Part shown: one piece after another, positions 52,836 to 60,814 of the stretch
Numbering within the stretch: the stretch's first letter is position 1
How the letters are laid out: every line of letters begins with the position of its first letter
Assembly: GCF_013106755.1 (NCBI RefSeq)
Contig: NZ_WHPF01000011.1
Coordinates: 124,001-188,000, forward strand
Direction of reading: 5' to 3'
Source of the DNA: Limnovirga soli
Lineage (GTDB): Bacteria; Bacteroidota; Bacteroidia; Chitinophagales; Chitinophagaceae
Length of the DNA stretch: 64,000 bases
The notes under the pieces: model-generated
What the model saw: only the letters and a program-made list of their open reading frames with translations
Told to the model about the DNA's origin: nothing
Databases searched by the model: none
Made by a program: the position numbers and the translations under genes

Positions 52836-53615
52836 TTAGGAGAAAATATTTAAAAAGCTAAACCAAGATTTTGATTTTAAATTTTCAGGTTTAATTTCAA
52901 TTAATTTAATAAAGACGGCAGTGAAATTGTCATTTGATTTTGCATCACATTGTTCAAATACAGTATTGGCTAAGTCGGTCAAATTTTGAGTAGATATAAA
53001 GTTCGCTTCAATGAAAGCATTGTCTATACTTTCCAAAATACCATCAGTGCATAATAGAAAATAATCGTTTACTTGTAAATCTTTGGTCTCATAAAAGTCT
53101 GGTTCTGCATTTTCGCCATTACCCTGAATGGCTTTTGTAATTACATTTTTTTTGGGGTGAGATTTGGCCTCTTCTGGTTTGATAAAGCCACTGGCTACTA
53201 ATTCATTAACTAGGCTGTGGTCTTGTGTTTGAAAAAGAATTTTACCTTCTCTAATATGATATACACGACTATCACCAATATGTGCAATAATACTTTTTTG
53301 TTCTGATAATTTTAAAAAGGATAGGGTGGTAGCCATACCCTCACTTTCGGGATTTTCATTAACATATTCAGTTAGAAAATCTTCTGACTGAATAATAGAT
53401 TTTTTAATTTCTGAAATGCTAATCGTTTCTGAATCAAAATCTTTAAAATAGTTTTTTATTGAATCGCAGGTTTTATTGCTGGCTATTTCACCCTTATTGC
53501 TACCGCCTACACCATCGCAAACTATAAATATACCTGCTTCTTCAATTGTCAAAAAAGCATCTTCATTTTGTTCCCTTTTGCCTGTTGATGATATAGTTTT
53601 AAAACTTATTTGCAT
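52836..53615 (-). CDS. PP2C-family Ser/Thr protein phosphatase
   Basis: A 259-residue metal-dependent phosphatase. The metal-binding aspartates are in QNEDAF (D19), VCDGVGGSNKGE (D34), CTDGILE and SNDNFTAV, and HIGDSRVY is conserved. It would reverse phosphorylation by the adjacent kinase. Stop and kinase start are directly joined (52836/52835), so their expression is coupled. No signal or membrane helix: cytoplasmic. Confidence 0.94.
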   Translation of the reverse strand: MQISFKTISSTGKREQNEDAFLTIEEAGIFIVCDGVGGSNKGEIASNKTCDSIKNYFKDFDSETISISEIKKSIIQSEDFLTEYVNENPESEGMATTLSFLKLSEQKSIIAHIGDSRVYHIREGKILFQTQDHSLVNELVASGFIKPEEAKSHPKKNVITKAIQGNGENAEPDFYETKDLQVNDYFLLCTDGILESIDNAFIEANFISTQNLTDLANTVFEQCDAKSNDNFTAVFIKLIEIKPENLKSKSWFSFLNIFS

Positions 53616-53633
53616 TGTTTTTTAATATTGACA

Positions 53634-54953
53634 TTAAAATTTTGGACACTCTACTTCTTCTCCTTTTTTATTTATACAAAACCAACGTTTATTTACTTCA
53701 ACATATGCTGTTTCGTATGGGTAGTAAAAAGTTTTTGCATAGTCAAATTTAAAGTCAATAAAAGTCCTGCCCTTTGTATCTATATATCCATATTTTCCAT
53801 TTTTCTTTACAACAGCAAGGCCATTATAAAATTCTAATGCTTCTTCGTAGATATAATCAATAATCTGTTTTCCAGACATATCAATGTAGCCAAATTTATC
53901 ATTTTGTTCTACCCAGGCTAATCCTTCAGTAAAATAGTTGGCGCAACTTTCGTAAACAAAAGGAATGATTGTTTTACCCTGCTTATTAATATATCCACCT
54001 TTATTATTTATCACAGCAGCGGCTAAACCATTTTTAAAATTTCTTGCTGTTTGATAAATTATTGGGATGGCTATTTTTCCGGACTTGTCAATGAATCCTG
54101 TTTTACTTCTGTCTTCAGTTTCAACTAAGGCTAGCCCTTCAGAAAACTCTGACACATTTCCATATTTTGGCTCAATGACAATTTCGCCTTGAGTATTTAT
54201 AAAACCATATTTAGAATTAATCATCACTGCAGCCAAACCCTCACTAAAATCTCGACTTGCAAAATCAAATTTGAGAGGAGTAACTTCGTGCCCATAACTA
54301 TTAAGGAAGCCAGATTTTCCATTTGCCTTAACCATTAATAAATTCTCTGAAAAATACCAACTAATTTCATCATACTTTAAAGGAATGGCAACTTTGCCGG
54401 CTCTGTCTATAAACCCATATTTGCCACCTTGCTTAACCTTACAAAGATTAGGAAATAGCATGTCAAACGATTCGTCTACTTCATCATATAAACACTGTAC
54501 AATTTCATTTCCATTATAATCTACAAATCCATATTTCAGATTTGAATTTTTTACCCGAAATTCAGTCTTGTTAAAAAAAGGCCATACGCCGCCTTCGTAA
54601 TCTAGCTCTTTTGTTTTTGCAAAGTTTTCTTTAACCAGATAAATTATCCCTTCATTCTTACTCCGTGCCCATCCAGCTTTACCATTTGATGACATACTAA
54701 TGGCATCATAGTTTTGTATATTTTCTAATTTTTGACGAGCTAGTTCTGAATTGTCGTCATTTAAACATATAGTATAAGCTTTAATGTACTTTTGTGCCTC
54801 GCTTATTTTTTCCCATGATTTACTTAAGACACTATCGCTTTTAATGAGAAATTTATTGCAGACTCTGTTTTGTGCCTTTACTGTAAAGCAACAATTCATT
54901 AGAAATACTATAAATACTATGATTTTATTTATCATGATTATTTTTCGATTCAA
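53634..54953 (-). CDS. Exported WG-repeat protein (first of two)
   Basis: A 439-residue protein with a signal peptide (about residues 8-28, ending VKAQ) and some ten WG/KWG-type beta repeats such as GKYGFIDRAGKVAIPLKYDE and NKFGYIDMSGKQIIDYIYEE. These repeats form beta-propeller-like or solenoid surfaces used for binding. The N-terminal region (SDSVLSKSWEKISEAQKYI, QNYDAISM) matches that of the next WG protein, so the two are duplicates. Predicted periplasmic or surface protein; ligand unknown. Confidence 0.85.
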   Translation of the reverse strand: MNRKIIMINKIIVFIVFLMNCCFTVKAQNRVCNKFLIKSDSVLSKSWEKISEAQKYIKAYTICLNDDNSELARQKLENIQNYDAISMSSNGKAGWARSKNEGIIYLVKENFAKTKELDYEGGVWPFFNKTEFRVKNSNLKYGFVDYNGNEIVQCLYDEVDESFDMLFPNLCKVKQGGKYGFIDRAGKVAIPLKYDEISWYFSENLLMVKANGKSGFLNSYGHEVTPLKFDFASRDFSEGLAAVMINSKYGFINTQGEIVIEPKYGNVSEFSEGLALVETEDRSKTGFIDKSGKIAIPIIYQTARNFKNGLAAAVINNKGGYINKQGKTIIPFVYESCANYFTEGLAWVEQNDKFGYIDMSGKQIIDYIYEEALEFYNGLAVVKKNGKYGYIDTKGRTFIDFKFDYAKTFYYPYETAYVEVNKRWFCINKKGEEVECPKF

Positions 54954-54955
54954 TT

Positions 54956-56191
54956 TTATTTAAACTTTCCACTCTTATATAAGTATCTATATTCAGTCGA
55001 ACTGTTTTTAAATCTACGGGCTACCAAAACAACATTTTGCTTATATAATGAACTGTATGTTTCTACTTTTTCAAAATTCCAACCTTCAGTTTCGTTAATA
55101 ATTATATCTCCATTTGAATTATATAAACCCGTTCCAATGGAGTTATAGCCATAATTATTTTTGGGGTTTGCTAATATTAGGTTATAAGATTGATTTTTTA
55201 GTTGATAGCTTACTATTTCAATACTTGCAAACTTTGGGGCAATAACTTGTTCCCCTTTCATATTTAGCAACCCTAAAGAGTCTCTTTTATTTTTCCCAAT
55301 AATAGCATAAGTATCTGTATTGGTGTATAAAGTAGTGAGCATATCAATATTATTAATTAATGGGAATAATTGTTTACCCATTGTATCCAACAATGTGTAC
55401 CCACCTTTGCTGCCATAAACTTGTGCTACATAATTTTTCCAATTACCATATTCAGGTCCTTTAGCATCTAATTTATCATAAATAAATCCAGTAACATCCT
55501 CGCCTTTTTCATTTATTAGCCCGAACCATCTTGTCTCATCTGTTTTGAAATTTAAATTATGATACCATCTATGTTCATTTACATCAATATTTGCTAAATA
55601 TAAATTTCCATATTTAGTAAGGTTGATAAAATAAGTTGGTCGAACAATTTCACCAGTCTTGTTTATTAGGCCATAAAATCTATTATTATTCCCTCTCCAT
55701 TCGTCAGTTAATATTATAAAAGTAGGATTTGTATTTAGTGAAATACTGTCAATTGGATAGCCAAGTAGCCTGTCATCACCTTTGTAATTTATTACTGTAA
55801 ATTTTCCATTATCAGTTTTTACCCAACAATAATCATCTTTAAAAGTATAGTAAGAAATGTATGGTAATTCCTTTATGAAATTGAATTCTATATCAATTAA
55901 TCCCACCCTGCCATTATCTTTTCTTTTAGCCCATCCACCCTTTTTGTTTTTTGCTAAACTTATTGCATCATAGTTTTGCAGGTTTTTTAGCCTTGCAATT
56001 GTTTGTGGAGAATTGTCATCTTGATTGCAAATTATATATCTGTCAAGATATTTTTTAGCTTCTTCAATTTTATTCCAGCTTATATTCAATACACTATCAC
56101 TTTTTTTTAAGTAGGTATCACAATTGAAGGTTTGTGAAAAGACAATAGTTATATTAAAAGTAAAGATGAGAAGAAAAATAGATTTTGTCAT
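54956..56191 (-). CDS. Exported WG-repeat protein (second of two)
   Basis: A 411-residue protein with a signal peptide (about 1-19, ending VFSQ), the same N-terminal region as its neighbour (KSDSVLNISWNKIEEAKKYL, NLQNYDAISLA) and more degenerate WG-type repeats (FYGLINKTGEIVRPT, WFGLINEKGEDVTGF). It starts within the last codons of the FHA gene (4-base ATGA-type overlap), tying it to that operon. Paralog of the 53634-54953 product. Confidence 0.82.
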   Translation of the reverse strand: MTKSIFLLIFTFNITIVFSQTFNCDTYLKKSDSVLNISWNKIEEAKKYLDRYIICNQDDNSPQTIARLKNLQNYDAISLAKNKKGGWAKRKDNGRVGLIDIEFNFIKELPYISYYTFKDDYCWVKTDNGKFTVINYKGDDRLLGYPIDSISLNTNPTFIILTDEWRGNNNRFYGLINKTGEIVRPTYFINLTKYGNLYLANIDVNEHRWYHNLNFKTDETRWFGLINEKGEDVTGFIYDKLDAKGPEYGNWKNYVAQVYGSKGGYTLLDTMGKQLFPLINNIDMLTTLYTNTDTYAIIGKNKRDSLGLLNMKGEQVIAPKFASIEIVSYQLKNQSYNLILANPKNNYGYNSIGTGLYNSNGDIIINETEGWNFEKVETYSSLYKQNVVLVARRFKNSSTEYRYLYKSGKFK

Positions 56192-56781
56192 ATCAATACT
56201 GTTTTAGCATAGCCTTTTTTTATAACTATTTCTGTAGCAATATTTTTGGTCATAACATCATTTGACTTTCTTTTGAAAACAATTTTAGTTTGACCAGCTT
56301 GTATCACATCACCATCACCTAAAAAATACTCATCTGCATTTTTTAATTCTGTTTTTTTTTCTTTTAGAAAATTTGAGTTTATGTAAGTATTGTTGGAGCT
56401 GTTTTGGTCAGAAAGCCAGCAAGTAAGAAAACCGTCTTTTTCTACAGCTTCAATTGTAAAATGATTTCTACTCATTGTCATATCCCCGGTCTCAATCATT
56501 ATATCACAGGGGCGACTATTACTTTTACGTCCAACAGTATATTTACCTGATTTAATCTCAAACGTTTGCACTGCGGCCTGTTCATCATGCACTATAAGCC
56601 ATGCTATCGGCAAATATTTACTTTTCCCTACAAGTTCTGTTTTCTTTGTTTCTTTTCCCTTTTCTAATTCAGGCTTAAAAGATATTTTACATTGAGGGCA
56701 AGTAATTTTCGGGATACTATGTTTAAATACCACATCTGGTACTGGTAATTTTGCTTTGCAATTTATACATGATACTATCAT
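56188..56781 (-). CDS. FHA-domain protein with N-terminal zinc ribbon
   Basis: A 197-residue cytoplasmic protein. An MJ0042-like zinc ribbon uses C5, C8, C28 and C31. The FHA domain (about 75-175) shows YTVGRK, SRNHF and NNTYINS, the loop residues that bind phosphothreonine. It should read the kinase's phosphorylation state. It overlaps both neighbours by four bases (ATGA), showing tight translational coupling. Confidence 0.9.
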   Translation of the reverse strand: MIVSCINCKAKLPVPDVVFKHSIPKITCPQCKISFKPELEKGKETKKTELVGKSKYLPIAWLIVHDEQAAVQTFEIKSGKYTVGRKSNSRPCDIMIETGDMTMSRNHFTIEAVEKDGFLTCWLSDQNSSNNTYINSNFLKEKKTELKNADEYFLGDGDVIQAGQTKIVFKRKSNDVMTKNIATEIVIKKGYAKTVLI

Positions 56782-57905
56782 AGCTCAGTTTCGTTATTTA
56801 CATCATTAATATTTGTATTGTCAAAATCATTGGTAATTCCATCATCAACATAGCCCGTTTCTTCAGTTGTTCCCATTTGTTGTTGAAACTGAATCATATC
56901 TTCTTGTGATATAGTTGCCTCTTGCCCATCGGCTGTTTGCATGTGTACACTTCCATCAGCATTGGGTGTCATTGTCATATCATACACTCCATCACCATCC
57001 TGGTCAACTTTCATAACCTGTTGGCCATTTACCAAAAAGGCAGCAATATGGACTTTGTTGCCTGTCCCATCGTCAACCCACTGTTCTTCAATTAGCTGTT
57101 CAGTAGAATTATCAGTAAAAATTTCTTCCTCTTTATCTTCTGTTTTGTTTGTTGGTATTGTACTTGTGCCGCCATCAATATTTACAATATCAACATCGGT
57201 TGCACTAACGTCATGTTCTTCCACGGTAGTATTCCCAACAGAAGCTACAAATTCTTGCTTTTGTTCGTTTGACATTTCATTCATCTCTTCTTTGGTATAT
57301 GTGTTATACGTTTTACCATTCCATTCAAAAATACCACCTGGTCCAACTTCTTCTCTTGCAACTGCAAAAGCATCTTTAAAGCTCATATCGTCTGTAACAT
57401 GTGTAGATGAAGGAGCTTCATCATGTATGATTATCACTGGAGCTTCAATATTATCAGCAACGTTCATGTCATCTTTTTGAAGTTCATTATCCGAGGAATA
57501 CTTTTCCATTACATTGTTGTATAGGGCTTTTTTTTCATCAGGACTTAGTTGCTCCATTTCTTCTTCATATATAGTTTCAAACACTTTGCCGTGCCATGTA
57601 AAATATCCAGTTGGGCCGCCTGCTTCATGCCTTGCTGTATTAAATGCTTCGCTAAAACTCATGTCGTCTGTAACAGATTTTATTTCCAGTGGCTCTGCTT
57701 CTATATCAGGCTTTTCATACGTTTTACCTTCATGTGGTTCGGGGTCTTTTGGCGACATTCCCATAAATAATGATGATGCTCCTACACCACCAGCTACACC
57801 AAGTATTCCAAAGCCGCCCTTAGCTGCAATTTTTTGTAACGTTTCTTTACTAAGAGATAAAGGCTTTTTATTGCTTCCGATAATTACTGTTTTTTCGTTT
57901 GACAT
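56778..57905 (-). CDS. Acidic protein with a duplicated GxFxWxGKxYxT domain and a Ca-loop-like motif
   Basis: A 375-residue acidic protein. Residues 29-50 form a Gly-rich hydrophobic segment. Two copies of a ~57-residue domain follow (about 78-135 and 170-224): each begins VTDDMSF-[SK]-[ED]-AF, has AR-x-E, then G-x-F-x-W-x-GK and ends in a YxxEEM-containing helix. Residues 301-309, DQDGDGVYD, look like a calcium-binding DxDxDG loop. The start TVIIGSN is shared in style with FHA-partner proteins. The domain recurs in other Bacteroidota proteins as I recall, but has no function I can name. A likely kinase substrate or FHA ligand, by position only. Confidence 0.75.
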   Translation of the reverse strand: MSNEKTVIIGSNKKPLSLSKETLQKIAAKGGFGILGVAGGVGASSLFMGMSPKDPEPHEGKTYEKPDIEAEPLEIKSVTDDMSFSEAFNTARHEAGGPTGYFTWHGKVFETIYEEEMEQLSPDEKKALYNNVMEKYSSDNELQKDDMNVADNIEAPVIIIHDEAPSSTHVTDDMSFKDAFAVAREEVGPGGIFEWNGKTYNTYTKEEMNEMSNEQKQEFVASVGNTTVEEHDVSATDVDIVNIDGGTSTIPTNKTEDKEEEIFTDNSTEQLIEEQWVDDGTGNKVHIAAFLVNGQQVMKVDQDGDGVYDMTMTPNADGSVHMQTADGQEATISQEDMIQFQQQMGTTEETGYVDDGITNDFDNTNINDVNNETEL

Positions 57906-57932
57906 GATTTGTTGTTTTATGATTAAAAAAAT

Positions 57933-58631
57933 TTAAACTTTATTGTATTTAGCTCCACACCTGAAACACTTACCTTGATTAGAATAACTCAACCAGGGTA
58001 CATTACCCAATTGTGTTCTGCAAGTTGGATTAGGACAAACATACTTTACCCTAAACTCTTCGTCCAGTTGGCTTAGTTTTTCCACTGGGCTCATATTGCC
58101 TGTTGAAAGCATGGCAATGGTACTACCCATGACAGAAAATACTATATAATTCGATTTTACTATTCCTCCGGCCTTAGAATGTTCATCAAACGAAAATTGT
58201 AGAATTTCCCATATTACTAGCGGAGCTAGTGTAATAGCTGCCCTAATAAAAGTTGATTTACTTTGGTGTTTCTTGGTAATTGAAATTCTTTCTTTTTGAT
58301 AACTATCCCAAACCTGCTTTAATAGGTTAAACTCGTTTGTGAAATCTTTTGGGTTAATTTTTTGTGGTTCTGATTTTTGTTTGCTTAGTCCAAAAACTTC
58401 TGTGAGGTTAATAATTGTTGATTCAGATAGGCGTACTTCGTCATTTAAGGAAATTGTGGCTTTCTTGATTCTATATCCATTTACAAAAGTTCCATTTGTA
58501 GAGTCAAGGTCTTCTACAAGAAAATTGCCATTTTCCAAATTAGTAATTCTTGCATGATTACTACTAATATCGGGTTTGTTAAACCTTATATTATTGGTAT
58601 CTGCTCTTCCTAAAGTTTTCATCATAAACAT
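57933..58631 (-). CDS. FHA-domain protein with membrane segments and C-terminal zinc ribbon
   Basis: A 232-residue protein. The N-terminal FHA domain (1-75) has LGRADTNNI, SSNHARI and STNGTFVNG. A helix with basic residues leads to two hydrophobic segments (about 131-146 and 163-180). The C-terminus is a zinc ribbon with C199, C204, C222 and C225. It mirrors the other FHA protein of the cluster, which has the ribbon at the N-terminus and no membrane segment. Two FHA readers, one soluble and one membrane-bound, fit a phosphorylation-dependent assembly at the membrane. Confidence 0.9.
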   Translation of the reverse strand: MFMMKTLGRADTNNIRFNKPDISSNHARITNLENGNFLVEDLDSTNGTFVNGYRIKKATISLNDEVRLSESTIINLTEVFGLSKQKSEPQKINPKDFTNEFNLLKQVWDSYQKERISITKKHQSKSTFIRAAITLAPLVIWEILQFSFDEHSKAGGIVKSNYIVFSVMGSTIAMLSTGNMSPVEKLSQLDEEFRVKYVCPNPTCRTQLGNVPWLSYSNQGKCFRCGAKYNKV

Positions 58632-58643
58632 TCAATTAATAAA

Positions 58644-59213
58644 TCAGCAATTTAATGCTGGATTTGCTTTTCTATAAATTAATATCCGAGTATCACCTGA
58701 GTTAACAATTATATCCCATGCACTTTCGTTCGGACAACCACATTTGTTACTCCATTTTGTTTTGTCCGATGTTTGATTTGCACCTATCATTCTTATTGTA
58801 ATAGTACCGTTAGCATTTTTCCATGCACTTCCTACAAATGCCACATGACCATATTGGCCTACTCCAAAATTATTGGCTTTTACTACAATTACATCCTTAT
58901 TCTGTGGTAAAGCATTAATTGAAAAACTCTTCAAGCTATAACCTTTGTTTGGAAGCCATGAATTACCCCAATCCTTTGCGTTAGGGAAGCCCGGTGCGGT
59001 TGATACATTTTGACCAAGAATCCTTATTGCAACGTATTCTGTACACCAACATCCTCCCCAACTAGGACGGCTCGTAACCCAAAATGGACCATAATTACTA
59101 GCTGCACCAATACCTAATTCGGTATTTGGCTCATTTTCAAGCACTATAACCTTTTTACAACTAACCAGTATTGTCATTAAACAAACTGTTGCTAAAACAA
59201 TTGACTTTTTCAT
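58644..59213 (-). CDS. CHAP-domain lipoprotein, candidate peptidoglycan hydrolase
   Basis: A 189-residue lipoprotein (lipobox LVSCK, Cys19) with a CHAP fold: catalytic Cys57 in WCTEYVA, His123 in YGHVAFVGS, and a polar residue downstream. CHAP enzymes cut peptidoglycan amide or peptide bonds. Two further cysteines near the end (KCGC) may form a disulfide. No immunity-like partner adjoins it, so remodelling of the cell's own wall under control of the kinase system is more likely than a toxin role. It lies 12 bases upstream of the FHA gene. Confidence 0.85.
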   Translation of the reverse strand: MKKSIVLATVCLMTILVSCKKVIVLENEPNTELGIGAASNYGPFWVTSRPSWGGCWCTEYVAIRILGQNVSTAPGFPNAKDWGNSWLPNKGYSLKSFSINALPQNKDVIVVKANNFGVGQYGHVAFVGSAWKNANGTITIRMIGANQTSDKTKWSNKCGCPNESAWDIIVNSGDTRILIYRKANPALNC

Positions 59214-59327
59214 GATTTTAATTTTTGGTTTTAAAAATGATAAGTCAAAAGTATTATGCAGTATCCGATATTTATAAGAGCATTTAATAAAAGAGCAGCC
59301 ACGCCTATGGATGCCCGTTTTGAATTA

Positions 59328-59717
59328 TTATTTTGCTTTTCTTCCTTGGAAAAAAAGCAGTAAATCATCTTTTTTACTTTTTGAAACCCTGAGAGTTTTG
59401 CCGTTTTGCAATATTACCCAACCATCATCACCTCTGATATAACTCTTTATTTTTGTCAAGTTAACTATAGTAGAGTTATGTATTCTTATAAAGGGTTCTT
59501 CTTTTAACTCCTCTTCATAAAAGCCAAGATTTTTGCTGGAAGTAATTTTTGAATTGTCTACTAAATGTATGTACGTATAATTTGTAGCGGCTTCTAAGTA
59601 CTCTATGTCAGCAGTATTTATTAATTCGTAACCTTCTTGTGTAGGCACAGGCAACTTATTTAGTTTTTGCTTTTTTATGTCAATAATATCAGTTGTGTTT
59701 TTAACTTTTGTTGCCAT
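59328..59717 (-). CDS. Stand-alone LytTR-type DNA-binding regulator
   Basis: A 129-residue protein consisting of a LytTR domain (about residues 28-125: DIEYLEAATNYTYIHLVD, FIRIHNSTIVNLTKI and TLRVSKSKKDDLL) with a short basic N-terminus and no receiver domain. It is the first gene of the island and is followed after 114 bases by the CHAP gene. It may control the operon, with activity set by another protein or by phosphorylation. Confidence 0.88.
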   Translation of the reverse strand: MATKVKNTTDIIDIKKQKLNKLPVPTQEGYELINTADIEYLEAATNYTYIHLVDNSKITSSKNLGFYEEELKEEPFIRIHNSTIVNLTKIKSYIRGDDGWVILQNGKTLRVSKSKKDDLLLFFQGRKAK

Positions 59718-59789
59718 TTTTTAAAGATAAATAAAGTTTGTATATATTATGTTTACAGGTTTTCATATTGTTGAGTCGTCAAGCTAAGA

Positions 59790-59880
59790 TTTATCAGGGT
59801 GGTGGGTGGGCTTTGGTGCTGAATAATGGTATGCTGCTGAAGTGTCGAACAAATGATGATAGATATTCGTCAGCCGGGGT
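59790..59880. repeat. R-type spacer remnant R3 at the right border of the signalling island
   Basis: GAACAAATGATGATAGATAT, TCGTCAGCC and GGTATGCTGCTGAAG correspond to segments of R2 in the same order and orientation. The inverted ends of R2 are not kept. The gap 59718-60339 has no gene; the 136-codon frame in it only runs through the repeats. Confidence 0.4.
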
Positions 59881-59899
59881 GGGCGGGCTGTGCGTTGGC

Positions 59900-59965
59900 A
59901 TTTTTAGCTCTTTGCAAGGTTGGCTTTGTGTCGGGGTTTTGTGTGCCTTGCAATGTGCTAAAAAT
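59900..59965. repeat. Stem-loop H2 at the right border of the signalling island
   Basis: Outer helix ATTTTTAGC/GCTAAAAAT (59900-59908, 59957-59965), the same TCT/TGT internal loop as H1, inner helix TTGCAAGG/CCTTGCAA (59912-59919, 59946-59953) and a 26-base loop starting TTGGCTT. Compared with H1 both helices have changed on both sides while pairing is kept. Confidence 0.8.
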
Positions 59966-60279
59966 AGCGTGGGGTCGGGTCGGCAAAGTCATGGATGCTT
60001 AAATTTTAGTAGGATGTCGTTTAGGGTGACGTACAACTCAAGGATTTATGCTATTAGCTATTATACTTTATATTGGAAAATTATTGATAATCAACAAACT
60101 GGTATTATACATTTTGTATTGTTTATAGCATCAATCCATTTTAATTAAAAATATTTACTTCTGGTAAATTACTACTTTATTTTAAAGTACGTATTAATAG
60201 CTATTTTTTGGAATCGTTGTGTACTTTGTAAATCGCTTTAATATTTGTACTTATAGAAGTCCAATAAAGTATCTAACCC

Positions 60280-60302
60280 TACAAGAGTGCGACGCAAGTA
60301 AA
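60280..60302 (-). repeat. Dispersed 20-bp repeat, copy 13 (reverse)
   Basis: TACAAGAGTGCGACGCAAGT followed by AAAG, between the signalling island and the peroxiredoxin gene. It is the first copy after an absence of 12 kb. Confidence 0.85.
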
Positions 60303-60339
60303 GCCTCATTTTTTATCGGGTGCCGGGTACATAAGAATC

Positions 60340-60804
60340 TTAGGCATTAAATGCCGCAATAATTTCGGCAGCATGGTCCTTGCTTTTTGGCTTGATGATG
60401 ATATGTTTTATTTTGCCTTTTTCGTCAATTAAAAATGTGGTGCGGTGCAGTCCCATATATTTACGCCCATATAGTTGTTTCTCGCCCCAAACACCATAGG
60501 CATCAATAATGCTGTGCGCAGTATCGGCAATTAGCCTAAAGGGGAGCTGTTGTTTGGCTTCAAATTTCTTATGACTGGCTGCATCGTCGGGGCTTACGCC
60601 AATAATGGTAATGCCTTCTTTTTGCAGGGAGGTAAAATTATCACGCAGGTTACAGGCTTGTACCGTGCAGGTAGGGGTAGCATCCTGCGGATAGAAATAT
60701 AAAGCCAGTTTTTTGCCTTTAAAATCGCTTAGGGCTATCTTATTGCCATCCTGATCAACACCCTTAAATGCGGGTGCTTTATTGCCTTTTTCTATGGTTA
60801 TCAT
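60340..60804 (-). CDS. bcp: Thioredoxin-dependent peroxiredoxin (BCP family)
   Basis: A 154-residue peroxiredoxin with peroxidatic C46 in PTCTVQAC and resolving C51 five residues later, the BCP arrangement. It reduces hydroperoxides using thioredoxin. The frame opens at 60858, but the ATG at 60804 gives the family N-terminus (KGNKAPAFKG) and avoids overlap with the M23 peptidase gene, leaving a 10-base gap. Confidence 0.94.
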   Translation of the reverse strand: MITIEKGNKAPAFKGVDQDGNKIALSDFKGKKLALYFYPQDATPTCTVQACNLRDNFTSLQKEGITIIGVSPDDAASHKKFEAKQQLPFRLIADTAHSIIDAYGVWGEKQLYGRKYMGLHRTTFLIDEKGKIKHIIIKPKSKDHAAEIIAAFNA

Positions 60805-60814
60805 ATTATTGAAT

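Noticed and set aside
56941-57936. Two long frames (179 and 140 codons) on the plus strand opposite the duplicated-domain gene
   Set aside because: They are antisense to a gene with clear repeats and operon overlaps; their composition (Ser/Cys/Val-rich) is that of mirror frames.
58644-59213. CHAP lipoprotein as a secreted antibacterial toxin
   Set aside because: There is no adjacent immunity-like gene and no secretion-system gene; a lipid-anchored wall-remodelling role is simpler.
59738-60148. 136-codon plus-strand frame between the signalling island and the peroxiredoxin gene
   Set aside because: It runs through the R3 and H2 repeats, has no recognisable domain and has odd Gly/Trp/Cys composition.
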